Assembly (NCBI GenBank): GCA_020002185.1
Contig: JAHLWY010000228.1
Location: forward strand, 1-64,000
Length of the DNA: 64,000 nt
Direction: 5' to 3'
Origin: Paraescarpia echinospica
Taxonomy: Eukaryota; Annelida; Polychaeta; Sabellida; Siboglinidae
The translations under genes and the position numbers were made by a program. The notes beneath the pieces are model-generated. The model saw only the letters and a program-made list of their open reading frames with translations. It searched no databases and was not told where the DNA came from. Shown here one piece after another: positions 1-11,479 of the stretch. The number at the start of each line of letters is the position of its first letter. The first letter of the stretch is position 1.

Positions 1-1795
1 GTGGATATCAAGGTGTTGTATAGTTGAAATACATAGATTATATGTAGCTCTGTAGTAAGTGGTGTGTATACATGTATATGTGATATCAAGGTGTTGTATA
101 GTTGAAATACATAGATTACATGTAGCTCTGTAGTAAGTGGTGTGTATACATGTATATGTGATATCAAGGTGTTGTACAGTCGAAATACATAGATTACATG
201 TAGCTCTGTAGTAAGTGGTGTGTATACATGTATATGTGATATCAAGGTGTTGTATAGTTGAAATACAGTGTACATAGATTACATGTAGCGCTGTAGTAAG
301 TGGTGTGTATACATGTATATGTGATATCAAGGTGTTGTACAGTAGAAATACATAGATTACATGTAGCTCTGTAGTAAGTGGTGTGTATACATGTATATGT
401 GATATCAAGATGTTGTACAGTTGAAATACATAGATTACATGTAGCTCTGTAGTAAGTGGTGTGTATACATGTATAGATGTGATAACAAGGTGTTGTATAG
501 TTGAAATATATAGATTACATGTAGCTCTGTAGTAAGTGGTGTGTATACATGTATATGTGATATCAAGGTGTTGTATAGTTGAAATACAGTGTACATAGAT
601 TACATGTAGCTCTGTAGTAAGTGGTGTGTATACATGTATATGTGATATCAAGGTGTATAGTTGAAATACAGTGTACATAGATTACATGTAGCGCTGTAGT
701 AAGTGGTGTGTATACATGTATATGTGATATCAAGGTGTTGTACAGTAGAAATACATAGATTACATGTAGCTCTGTAGTAAGTGGTGTGTATACATGTATA
801 TGTGATATCAAGGTGTTGTATAGTTGAAATACAGTATACATAGATTACATGTAGCGCTGTAGTAAGTGGTGTGTATACATGTATATGTGATATCAAGGTG
901 TTGTACAGTAGAAATACATAGATTACATGTAGCTCTGTAGTAAGTGGTGTGTATACATGTATATGTGATATCAAGGTGTTGTACAGTTGAAATACATAGA
1001 TTACATGTAGCTCTGTAGTAAGTGGTGTGTATACATGTATAGATGTGATAACAAGGTGTTGTATAGTTGAAATATATAGATTACATGTAGCTCTGTAGTA
1101 AGTGGTGTGTATACATGTATATGTGATATCAAGGTGTTGTATAGTTGAAATACAGTGTACATAGATTACATGTAGCTCTGTAGTAAGTGGTGAGTATACA
1201 TGTATATGTGATATCAAGGTGTTGTATAGTTGAAATACAGTGTACATAGATTACATGTAGCACTGTAGTAAGTGGTGTGTATACATGTATATGTGATATC
1301 AAGGTGTTGTACAGTAGAAATACATAGATTACATGTAGCTCTGTAGTAAGTGGTGTGTATACATGTATATGTGATATCAAGGTGTTGTACAGTTGAAATA
1401 CATAGATTACATGTAGCTCTGTAGTAAGTGGTGTGTATACATGTATAGATGTGATAACAAGGTGTTGTATAGTTGAAATATATAGATTACATGTAGCTCT
1501 GTAGTAAGTGGTGTGTATACATGTATATGTGATATCAAGGTGTTGTATAGTTGAAATACAGTGTACATAGATTACATGTAGCTCTGTAGTAAGTGGTGTG
1601 TATACATGTATATGTGATATCAAGGTGTTGTATAGTTGAACTACAGTGTACATAGATTACATGTAGCTCTGTAATAAGTGGTGTGTATACATGTATAGAT
1701 GTGATATCAAGGTGTTGTACAGTTGAAATACATAGATTACATGTAGCTCTGTACTAAGTGGTGTGTATACATGTATAAATGTGATATCAAGGTGT
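1..1795. repeat. 78-85 bp tandem satellite, about 22 units
   Basis: Head-to-tail units with core GTGATATCAAGGTGTTGTA. Three length classes are visible: about 78 bp, 80 bp (extra bases in GTATAGATGTGATAAC) and 85 bp (extra AGTGTAC). The array is cut by the window start and ends near 1795, where it runs into unique sequence. Long minus-strand reading frames across it are by-products of the repeat. Confidence 0.95.
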
Positions 1796-1898
1796 TGTTT
1801 AGCCCAAAAAGATACCGTTTTCACATCTACATAACCTTTGTTTGCAAACTATCAAAAGTCACATAATGATGTGATTTTCTGTCATTCACACAAGGGCT

Positions 1899-2258
1899 TC
1901 AGTCTGCCATGGTAAATGTTTCACTCATTTCATTCCACCAGTGATTCCAGCTATAGTTTATCTTGTTACAATAGACACAAATGTTGGTATGATATGGGTT
2001 AAAGTCAGTCAAGGTTCCATAAGGGTTCCATATATTGTCACACTTATGCAATATTTGAATAATGTGTTCCCGGGCCTGATTACATGCCATTAGTTTGACC
2101 ACTGTGATGTGCATGAGAGATTCATCAGGCCACTCCAGTTCATCAGTCAGCACAGCCCTCACTCTTGACCACAACTCATGGGTTTCATTAACACTTGTGG
2201 CACTGTAGCAATATTGTCCAACATGCCGACATGTCAGTGCGACATCATTCTTGTTCTG
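1899..2258 (-). CDS. Putative terminal exon of an unidentified gene
   Basis: On the minus strand a plausible acceptor (CTGTTACTCAG at 2259-2269) opens a 119-codon frame ending in TGA at 1899-1901. The peptide looks like real coding sequence: it is not low-complexity, rich in W, C and H, and contains ELWSRVRAVLTDELEWPDES, a predicted helical HITVVKLMACNQAREHI and a C-terminal NICVYCNKINYSWNHWW with a CxxC pair. I do not recognise the family. No upstream exon is identifiable because CA-rich microsatellite begins at about 2340. It could be a host gene's last exon or part of an old transposon; the splice-like start and balanced composition favour an exon. The function is unknown. Confidence 0.4.
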   Translation of the reverse strand, partial: QNKNDVALTCRHVGQYCYSATSVNETHELWSRVRAVLTDELEWPDESLMHITVVKLMACNQAREHIIQILHKCDNIWNPYGTLTDFNPYHTNICVYCNKINYSWNHWWNEMSETFTMAD

Positions 2259-2337
2259 CTGAGTAACAGGTGGATAATGTTTTTTTGGTGTTTGTTTTTG
2301 TAATTGTTTGATTCAGATGTTGATGAACTGGTCAGTA

Positions 2338-2715
2338 AAACACACATTCCTACAGCCACACATGCATGCATACATACATGGTCGCTGTATGCTTGCACAC
2401 GCGTACACATGCACAGAAGGAAACACTTGCACGCACACACACAGATACATACACTCACACACGCACACATGAACATACACACATGCACATGCACACACAT
2501 GCATGTTCACATGCATGCATGCACCCCCCACAAACACAATGATGCACATGCATTTACACACACATGCACACACACACACACACACGCACGCTTGTACGCA
2601 CACACACATATGCACACACATGCATGTTCATATGCATGCATGCACCCTCCACAAACACATTGATGCACATGCATTTACACACATACACACACGCACGCAC
2701 ACACACACCTACACA
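2338..2715. repeat. CA-rich compound microsatellite with internal duplication
   Basis: ACAC/CATGCA-rich sequence. A segment of about 70 bp containing GCATGCATGCACC and ACAAACACA is present twice (about 2490-2560 and 2615-2690), so slippage and a local duplication are both visible. Confidence 0.9.
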
Positions 2716-3665
2716 TGTGATATGACTGATGCTACTATAAACCACTGACACACTCCCTCAATGTCTGTATTACACCAACGTGTTGTTAACTCACAAAAAC
2801 ATAGCGATTTCTGCGAAATTAATTACAATATCAGATCTGTGGAAATAATAGCCTAGAGTAGATTGCCTGTAGAGTGTGAGCATGAGGCACGTTTTGTAGG
2901 CAGCTGGCAGTATTGTTGTCTTTAATTTCCTTTGATGTGTCATCTTCTGAATTGCAGGAGCTTACAGCACCCAGTGAGAACATGGATTGTGGAAGCATTA
3001 GTGAGGATTAAAAAAAAAATTATATTTTTGTGAAAATTGTCTAATTATAGAAAAGTTAGTCTTGCGCAGTGTCAGCGTGTTGAAATTTGTAATGATCTGC
3101 GTGTTCCATATTTATTCGTTCATGCTCCCAAGTGTGTTCTGTTTCCATATAATAATTGCAGCATCTGTGTGTCAACAACTTTGCTTTTTTATGTACACAT
3201 ACAAACATATCTACTCATCGCACGCATGCACACGTGTGGATTCGCACACTCACCAACACGTTTTTGTAACAATACAGAATATTTTGGATCTTGTTTATAT
3301 CGGATTCTTGTCGGAAATAATTCCATAATTCCAGTGCTGACACTCATGGCATTATAATTCACCAATACCTTAGGGCCTGGCGGTTGTCATGGTTTCCAAG
3401 ATGTCCAACAACCGACCTTGAAACCATCAGTCACCTTGACAGATGGTATTAAATGGTTCAGACAAGAGTATTGAAGTGCAGACAAATATATTGGTGTTGC
3501 TGTGTTAATATCCCTGCCTGTTGATTTATAATAGCTTTTTTCTGATTGCAAAATTATGATAAATTATATTAATTATTTAAAGATGTATGTTGCTCATGTT
3601 TGGAAGTGATAAAATGATGCCTCTTAGTATCACAGCATTGCCTTTATAAATATGTTACTGGTTTT
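2716..3665. other. No gene recognised; AT-rich unique sequence
   Basis: Reading frames here are short and without recognisable motifs. A weak hairpin-like stretch lies at about 3370-3435. Nothing else is supported. Confidence 0.5.
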
Positions 3666-3669
3666 GAAA

Positions 3670-5075
3670 TTATTGATTTGGCAATTTAACAACAACATAT
3701 GTTTGGTTAATTAATATTGCTCTGTGAATACTGTTGAAAACCTTTTCAAAATCAACGAAGTTTCCATAGACTGGAGTGTTCCATTCCTGGCATTGTTCCA
3801 GGATCTGCCTTAGTGTAAAAATGTGATCCCCACAAGATCTTCCTTTCCTAAACCCTGCCTGTTCTTTGCGCAACTGTGGGTTAAAGGCTGCTGACATTCT
3901 GTCAAGGATTACCCTATTGAAAACTTTACTACTGATGGACAAAAGAGTGATCCCTCTCCAGTTGCTGCAATGGCTAATATCTACTTTATTAGGTAATTTA
4001 ACAATCAGCCCCATCTTCCAGTCACTAGGTATTTCTTCCGCCTCCCATATAGTTTCGAAGATCTCTGGCAAGGCTCCAGCGGTGACCTCTCCTCCAGCCT
4101 TCAGCATCTCTGCACTCACACCGTCTGCCACCAGTGCTTTCCCTGACTTCATGGCCCTGATAGCTTTCCTCACTTCTTCAGCAGATGGTGGGTCTGTGTT
4201 GATCTGCAGGTCCTCTTCGCTTTCTGGAATGTCATCTTGATTGCCTGGTGCTTCTTTGTTGAGAATGGTCTTGAAGTGTGTTTTCCATCTTTGGATCTGT
4301 TCTGTTACACCGCTGACAGCATTTCCAGATACATCTTTCACTGGGACGTCGACCCATTCCTCCCCATTCCTCTTTCCCTTTTCTTCTGTACCCTAAAACT
4401 GTCTTGCTTGTTTCTGTCAATGCCTGATTGATACTGTCGATGCTCAATTCTTGTTCCTCTTAGAGTATGCGGAAGTGGTTTTGCAAGTCCAGCCGGAAAG
4501 CTTTCCCTATATTAGTGTTCTTTAACTTTCCTCTGTCAAATCGCCACGTCGGCTCCACGTCTGGCTCTGACATCCTGGAGTGATCATCTACACTTCTGAT
4601 TTATTACCACATGGTCGATCTGGCTGACAGTGTTTTATGCCGTTGTGTAGTCCTGATTTCCTCCTCCAACTGTTCATAGAACTCATCCTTGATTTCATCC
4701 TCAGCATCCTCTGTTGGTGCATAGCAGGCTATCACTGTCAGCTTTGCAAACTTGAAGTTAAATCTCCAGCAGAGTTTTTCCACCTTTGCCGTTACAATTA
4801 TGGCTACCCCTCCTCTGTGTTGAGTATCTGTTCGCCCTGAATAAAGTATGGTGTGTCCTGAGGATAGGGTCCTCTTTCCTCAGTCTGTCCATCGTGCTTC
4901 GCTCACACACAACAGTTCAGTGATGTAATTTCCCATCTCCCGCAGTACTCGCTGAAGCTTTCCTGCTCGATACAATGTTCTCACATTCCAGGAGCCCACT
5001 CACATCTTGGTTTTCGGCTTCAGGAGCTCCACTCTCGGGCAGCCAGCTTCCGATCGGGTTTAGCTGACATCCTTC
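3670..5075 (-). mobile_element. RTE-like LINE fragment (endonuclease start to RT fingers/palm)
   Basis: Read on the minus strand from about 5060 downward. The endonuclease start reads GSWNVRTLYRAGKLQRVLRE, followed by CVSEARWTD, then an in-frame stop. Further down come RGGVAIIV and TVIACYAPTEDAEDEI, then after frameshifts the RT N-terminal region: SAEEVRKAIRAMKSGKA, GVSAEMLKAGG, IPSDWKMGLIV, NWRGITLLSISSKVFNRVIL, EQAGFRKGRSCGDHIFTLRQ and a palm start FVDFEKVFNSIHR. This order (APE endonuclease then RT) is that of the RTE-type elements often annotated as craniofacial development protein 2-like. The copy ends before the catalytic YADD-type box and carries stops and frameshifts, so it is dead. 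Its 5' side adjoins the 77-bp monomers at 5164-5390. Confidence 0.9.
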
Positions 5076-5163
5076 ATGACCCCAGCTTCCTGTGTAGCTT
5101 TACTCCTCGCACCATTGACGTTTTGTTCTTTGGTATTGGTTTCTGTAGTGTGCTTTTTTTACA

Positions 5164-5390
5164 TGGTGAGGGTGCTAACCTCACGCACAACCCTCCTCCT
5201 TCCTCATCCGGGCTTGGGACCGGCCATGGCGGAGTTATGTGGTGAGGGTGCTAACCTCACACACAACCCTCCTCCTTTCTCATCCGGGCTTGGGACCGGC
5301 CATGGCGGAGTTATGTGGTGAGGGTGCTAACCTCACACACAACCCTCCTCCTTCCTCATCCGGGCTTGGGACCGGCCATGGCGGAGTTTG
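5164..5390. repeat. Three 77-bp monomers at the 5' end of the RTE-like LINE
   Basis: Three near-identical copies, each containing GGTGAGGGTGCTAACCTCAC, AACCCTCCTCCTT and GGGACCGGCCATGGCGGAGT. They lie immediately upstream (minus strand) of the RTE endonuclease start, the usual place of tandem 5' UTR promoter monomers in some LINEs. That role is inferred from position only. Confidence 0.85.
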
Positions 5391-6590
5391 AGTAATCATA
5401 CTCATAACCAATTATATTGTTTGATAAAAAAGGCAACATATAATTGTAATCATACTTTATTACATTTCCAAAGTAATTGTAATCTCTATTACTTGTAATC
5501 ACAGTTACAATGTTGTTACCAGTGCATATTTACTATGTGTGGCATTACACCAAATAAATCTTATTTATTTGCCATGTTCCGGATGTTAGTTGATCCCATT
5601 TCCTACATCTAGACACAACCAGGAAACTATCCAGTTATCAGACAATGGATAAGCCATTAACATGTTCATGATTGTAATCATCATTACATGCAAAAGTAAT
5701 TGTAATCAATTACACTCAGTCTCTAATTACTCATATTCATAATCGTACACATACATTTTAAGAGTAACTATAACTAACTACGTTTGCAGTATAATTGCCC
5801 CACCTCAGAGTATGCAATTTTGTCTATTACCCAGTCTGGCAATGCAGAGGCCAGTGAGTGTAAATCATTAAGGGAATGTCCTTTTGCGTGCAGTGTATTA
5901 CACTGGACATATGTTGACGTGTTCTGTACTGTGCCAAATTAGGGCTTTGATTCACATGTGACATTCCTTCATTGTGTAAATCAAAAGTACATGGGGCTTG
6001 GCATCTTAATGGCCAACTTCTCGGAGTTGAATTCAGTCCGTATACTGAAATTCTCAGATGTCTTGCCAAATGATCTAGATTGACTTATAAGGATAGCAAC
6101 CCGCTGGCTCCTGATAAACTCACTGGTGGTTGACCGAGATACAATCTACGGTAACAATTAACTGACTGATTATGTATCAGATGCATTTGTTACTTGTCTG
6201 TGTCTACTGTATGTAGATTAATTAAACTGTTAATTGACACCAATATATATGTACTTTTATGTTAATTGGGCTCTTTGTTTTTTGTGTTTGAAAATGTTAT
6301 CTGTTAACTATGCAGATTTAACAGTATTTAGCCAAATCTGTGTAGACGTGACAAATCTGTTGAAACACCTGAATATACAACAAGGTGTATAGGTAAGACC
6401 ATTCATTTAGAACAAAATATAGTAAAAATAATACAATAACAATGTTTTTATTTCAGAAAATCAATCAGTGTGTCCACATAGAATAATAAATACATCAATA
6501 AAAAACAGTATATTTACACACAATTTTACATATATCTCTTTAAAACTCCTGACGTAAAGACAAATAAAAAAGTCATATTTGAAGTGTCTG
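5391..6590. other. No gene; AT-rich with dispersed GTAATTGTAATC motifs
   Basis: At 5391-5790 the words GTAATTGTAATC, TTACTTGTAATCAC and GATTGTAATCAT recur in both orientations, suggesting an old repetitive element. The remainder to 6590 is AT-rich without motifs or a convincing frame. Confidence 0.45.
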
Positions 6591-6826
6591 CCATTATGTG
6601 ACCAAATGTTGCAAGTCCCACAATAGATTACACATTTACCCCCTCTGTGGGGGTCTTTTAATTTGCCCTGGCATAGACACCAGGTACAAATTATCAATGT
6701 TTCCAAAAGACAGGCAATATTGGCAGAACAAAATTGGCAAAATTTCAGAATGTCAGCAGATGGTTTCAAACTCCGGTCACCTTGACTGACAATCTGGTGT
6801 TCTATCCACTAGTTCACTGCGCCCCA
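6590..6826 (-). mobile_element. tRNA-type SINE-like element (head 6760-6825)
   Basis: The minus strand from 6825 reads GGGGCGCAGTGAACTAGTGG (tRNA-like 5' end with A-box resemblance) and, about 45 nt on, GGAGTTTGAAACC, which resembles a pol III B box (GGTTCGANNCC with changes). Spacing is right for a tRNA-derived head. The body toward 6590 has no clear end, so the 3' limit is approximate. A diverged tRNA relic is the alternative. Confidence 0.45.
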
Positions 6827-6829
6827 CCT

Positions 6830-7379
6830 ATTTCTTCTATTGTTTATTTCAATGTCTGTATAAATTTTACGTCATGATTTGTACGGCTCGTGTTTGTAAA
6901 TTGTAGCAAATTACTGCCATTACACGGAGTTAACAGCTGCGGCTGCTTGTAGTGGTTTGTTGGTCTCCCCACGGCCAAGGAGCATTTTGTGTGTACCAGC
7001 TTCAAACCACAGGCCCACGGCCAACCCAGTTCTTTCGCAGAAATTGCATACACCCTAGTTACTTGTATACTTGCTCTGCTCACCTTCACCTAGATTGAGG
7101 CTGTTGTCTGGCACCACTGTAAGGTATCTCACATATAGGATGAAACACTAAAACAGGTTCTTTCTACGTGATTCCTTTGCAAAAGGGGAAGTAAACATGC
7201 CAGTGTATGTGATGCCTATAAAGTGTGGATTTGCTACGTTTAACACAGCGGAACTATTCAAGAGAGGGTTAAGCACATGTAGGCAGTGATGGAGGGAAGT
7301 TGCTATGTTTTTTATATCCTACTCCAGTAAAAAGTTGCCAAAATAAAATCAAAGAGGTGATTTCAGGAGGTGGTTTTAA
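6830..7379. other. No gene recognised
   Basis: Short frames only, with no splice-flanked conserved peptide visible on either strand. Confidence 0.45.
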
Positions 7380-7382
7380 TAA

Positions 7383-8085
7383 AGTAGATCGCCATGATAG
7401 AGGAGGTCACCATAATCTTACAGGGTCACCATAATAGAGGAGGTCATCATAATAGAGGAGGTCACCATAATCTTAGTGTCGCCATAATAGAGGAGGTCAC
7501 CATAATCTTACAGGGTCGCCATAATAGAGGAGGTCACCATAATCTTACAGGGTCGCCATAATAGAGGAGGTCACCATAATCTTACAGGGTCGCCATAATA
7601 GAGGAGGCCACCATAATCTTACAGGGTTGCCATAATAGAGGAGGTCACCATAATCTTACGGGGTTGCCATAATAGAGGAGGTCACCATAATCTTACGGGG
7701 TTGCCATAATAGAGGAGGTTACCATAATCTTACGGGGTCGCCATAACAGAGATCACCATAATCTTACAGGGTTGCCATAATAGAGGAGGCCACCATAATC
7801 TTACAGGGTTGCCATAATAGAGGAGGTCACCATAATCTTACGGGGTTGCCATAATAGAGGAGGTCACCATAATCTTACGGGGTCGCCATAACAGAGGTCA
7901 CCATAATCTTACAGGGTCGCCATAATAGAGGAGGTCACCATAATCTTACAGGGTCGCCATAATACAGGAGGCCACCATAATCTTACAGGGTTGCCATAAT
8001 AGAGGAGGTCACCATAATCTTACGGGGTTGCCATAATAGAGGAAGTCACCATAATCTTACAGGGTTGCCATAACAGAGGAGACAG
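7383..8085. repeat. 37-bp bipartite minisatellite, about 19 units
   Basis: The unit consists of two related halves, CCATAATAGAGGAGGT and CCATAATCTTACAGGG. Point variants (CAGGG/CGGGG, TCGCC/TTGCC) and a shortened form lacking part of AGAGGAGG (7741-7750, 7880-7895) recur within blocks, implying block duplication. Confidence 0.93.
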
Positions 8086-8611
8086 TTTTAAAAATATCAG
8101 AGGTGATTTCAATAGAAGCGATAAATGGTCCTAATAGAGAAAGTGATCTTTTAGAGCAAGTTAATGTTCTCCAAATGGCACAACAAACACTTAGTCAACA
8201 ACCCACGTGTGACTTCAGTATGCATTTGATCTGTTCAGCTGAACACAAACCTAAATAATGAGATTTAATGACCCATTTGGCTGCATTGCCTGTTGCTATT
8301 TCTTGGCAAGATTGGCACACACAAAAATTACGTTTTCCTGAGCCAGTGTTTCAAAAATAACCTGGATTGGTGATTTATTAGGTTGAACCCGGTGAATGTG
8401 TCTTGCGGTGAATGTGTCTTGCGAGGGATTGCACTGCATTCTTACATTACAGTGCATGACCAGGAACCATTTCACCAAGATAAAGATCTCGTAATGAAAA
8501 TCCATCATAAAACAGAATCCATCATAATATTTTATGAGCGTTTCAAGATGTTTTTCATTACAGTGGTCATAAAATCCATCATTTAACGTAGGAGCGTAAT
8601 GTCCCTCATCA

Positions 8612-8724
8612 GCTTCACTGGACACAATTGGGCACAGCATATTGAACAGCTTCACTGGGCACAGTTGGGCACAGCATATTGAACAGCTTCACTGGACACA
8701 ATTGGGCACAGCATATTGAACAGT
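8612..8724. repeat. 37-bp repeat, three units
   Basis: CTTCACTGGACACAATTGGG plus CACAGCATATTGAACAG is repeated three times with two substitutions in the middle unit. Confidence 0.92.
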
Positions 8725-9505
8725 TGTTGAAGATGTGTTCCAACTAATACTTTTCAAACAGTTTTCAGTAATTTTTCCACAATTTTCAACTTGAACAAGC
8801 TAGCAGTTACACAATCAGTTCCATTTATTTGTCACATTGGTTCAACCCCCGACCCCCCTAGTACGTGGAAGGGGACGTGTCATTTCTACTATCCAAAATC
8901 ATTATTAGCGTCAGTTTGCATTGACATGTTTTACTCACTAGATGACACACCACTGCAGCAATTTATTTCCTCACCTATACAGTGTTGGCTACCAAGCCCT
9001 CACCCCACTTAACACTTTGGGATTGTGGATGCGGCATCCAAAAACTGAGGGATTTTGTCCTGACTGGTTATGTCCTGAGGGTTATGTTCCTGACTTGATT
9101 TGTCCTGAGGGGTGACGTCCTACACTTGCCTAGGACACGAGGATAAGGTGTACAGGTGTCAACGTAAGGGGGTCCAGGTGATTTAGTGTGCTCTGTCAAT
9201 TACAATAAGGTGCAGCAATCAGAGACTTCTTGCTCCTTGAGGTAGGTCCACCACTACCAAGAAAATGTGGAGGTTGGGCGTCAGCCAGAAATCTGGCCTG
9301 GAATGTTATCTTTCAGTAGTTCCCTGGAGGTCTGGCAGGTGGTTGAGCTGGTGGCTGATGAATGGGCTTGTAGTAAGGTTTGCTATGCTAAGTATGCATG
9401 TGGGGGACATTGGTTTAGGTGTGATGACCTACACCTAGTAATACTTGATAAATGCTTGTGGTAGACTGGTCATTGCTAAGGCTGTGTGATGACCTTGGAG
9501 CTGTT
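8725..9505. other. No gene recognised
   Basis: Contains degenerate TGTCCTGAGGG/TATGTTCCTGA words at 9050-9125 and short frames of no known type. A B-box-like GGTTCAACCCC at 8829 has no credible A box. Confidence 0.4.
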
Positions 9506-9507
9506 TT

Positions 9508-9645
9508 TCCGATGTGGGGAAACCCTTCAATAATTAGCGTGTAGAGGTTTGTTGGATTGCCCCCCCAAATGGTTATCTTTTTGGTGTGGGGAAACCCTTC
9601 AGCAATTAGCATGTAGAGGTTTGTCGGATTTCCCCCACCCCAATT
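9508..9645. repeat. Two-copy direct repeat, about 82 bp period
   Basis: GTGGGGAAACCCTTCA, AATTAGC and GTGTAGAGGTTTGT occur twice, each followed by a C-rich tract. Confidence 0.85.
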
Positions 9646-10875
9646 AAATGGTTGAAATTGTTTTTCTTTTTTCGGTTTTTATGTCAAATAACAATTTTCC
9701 AGAGGAATTATTTTGATTGCCATTTTGACATTATAACAATGGGAAAGATCATGAACTAAGTTTATTGTTGTTATGTTTGACAAGTAAATGTTCAATTTAC
9801 TTTCTTATAATCGAACCTCACCACGTGGTCACTTCTGTGATAGAGTATTGTCCCAAATTATTTATGTAATTGTATAGTATAGGAAATTAACTCCCACTAA
9901 TATCTAGTCGCTTTGGCCCAGGCCTGCAGATGAACGTAACAACGAGATTCTGCTGTGTAGCAGAGTTGTACATCAGATAGGATGCTGGCAGGTAGTTGTT
10001 TTCTTTTCAGGCTTTGCAGAAAACTTGCAATGCTAAAATCATCTTAGGCCAAATTAAATAATTCCTGTGTTTCCGGTAACCCGACCGTCCCAAGTATTTC
10101 TGTGCGTCCCTATGCATTTTTTCAAGAACAAAAGAAACATTTGTCTGTAGACCGTAGACTGTAGACCCTTGCTTCTGATCAAAATCGTTTCTTTTAACAT
10201 TATATTATATTCCGGCAAAAGACTATTACAACGATCATTCAACATGATAAAAAATACAGATAATCATTGCAAAAGTCCTGAAAAGTAACAAGAATTGGCC
10301 TTTTGGAACGGAAATTCCGCGGTCATCCTTAGTATTGGATGGATTTCCATGTAAATTGTTGCAAAGTGTCATGGTGCCCCTGCTACCTCGTGTCAACCGA
10401 CGTAAACAGGGACGCAGGCGGAAGGCACTCACATAAACCGTTTCGTGATCGTTGTCTGGTTGCCCGCTAAGTGCATTGAAGACATATTGTTAATTAAGTA
10501 TACTTTGCCCATCGTTAGAACACGCATAAGTGTACAGATTCCGGTTTTGAACACAACAACAGCCTAGGTTATGCTGGCTCAAAGTGATACAGTCTGGGTT
10601 TCGTAGTTCTAACAAATTCCGTTGGATGCATGGCGTCATATATGGCGCTAGCTAAAACGGTTGAACAAAAATAATTAGTGACACAGAGCTTACATAGACC
10701 ATGGCCTGTGGGATTTGTTTCTTTAATATATTGTAAATTTTGGCAGTGACATTACTTTAATTGCCCATAGTACTAATAGATAGCCTTAGGCTTGATTTTA
10801 TTTTAGTGTTTATAAATGATGCACACTGCAGCTTCTGATGTGATTTTATTTTAAATGGTATGACGGATTGGATTC
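9646..10875. other. No gene recognised
   Basis: AT-rich sequence. Two short minus-strand frames at 10054-10432 show no motif. Confidence 0.4.
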
Positions 10876-11479
10876 GGTTTCTTTTGTTCGACTAACATTG
10901 ATGAAAGACCATTTAAATGTACAATTCCTTATTCTGTAACTCACACTGATGAAAGACCATTTACATGTACAATTCCTTATCCTGTAACTCACACTGATGA
11001 AAGACCATTTAAATGTGCAGTTCCTTATTCTGTAACTCACACTGATGAAAGACCATTTACATGTACAATTCCTTATTCTGTAACTCACATTGATGAAAGA
11101 CCATTTACATGTACAATTCCTTATTCTGTAACTTACATTGGTGAAAGACCATTTACATGTACAATTCCTTATCCTGTAACTCACATTGATGAAAGACCAT
11201 TTACATGTACAATTCCTTATTCTGTAACTCACATTGATGAAAGACCATTTACATGTACAATTCCTTATTCTGTAACTCACATTGATGAAAGACCATTTAA
11301 ATGTACAATTCCTTATTCTGTAACTCACATTGATGAAAGACCATTTAAATGTGCAGTTCCTTATTCTGTAACTCACACTGATAAAAGACCATTTAAATGT
11401 GCAGTTCCTTATTCTGTAACTCGCACTGATGAAAGACCAATTAAATGTGCAATATGTTACAGCTTATTTTGTTCGTATT
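10876..11479 (+). repeat. 48-bp minisatellite with a zinc-finger-linker-like open frame
   Basis: About 12 units of 48 bp. Because 48 is a multiple of three, the plus frame stays open from about 10869 to the TAA at 11478-11480. Each 16-residue period reads like THTDERPFKCAVPYSV, with variants THIDERPFTCTIPYSV. HTxERPFxC resembles the linker and first cysteine of Kruppel-type C2H2 fingers, but the period is 16 rather than 28 residues and the second Cys and the two His are missing. The frame ends RPIKCAICYSLFCSY. No ATG precedes it. Probably a satellite grown from a zinc-finger exon fragment, not a functional gene. The minus frame (SYRIRNCTFKWSF repeated) is also open but has no meaning I can recognise. 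Confidence 0.85.

Noticed and set aside
563..1653. Minus-strand ORFs of 92-199 codons
   Set aside because: They are frames through the 78-85 bp satellite with the same peptide cycling in different phases; no gene structure.
7383..8085. CRISPR-like regular repeats
   Set aside because: Units are head-to-tail without unique spacers and the genome is eukaryotic.
8822..8850. B-box-like GGTTCAACCCC
   Set aside because: No A box at the right distance and no cloverleaf; not called as tRNA or SINE.
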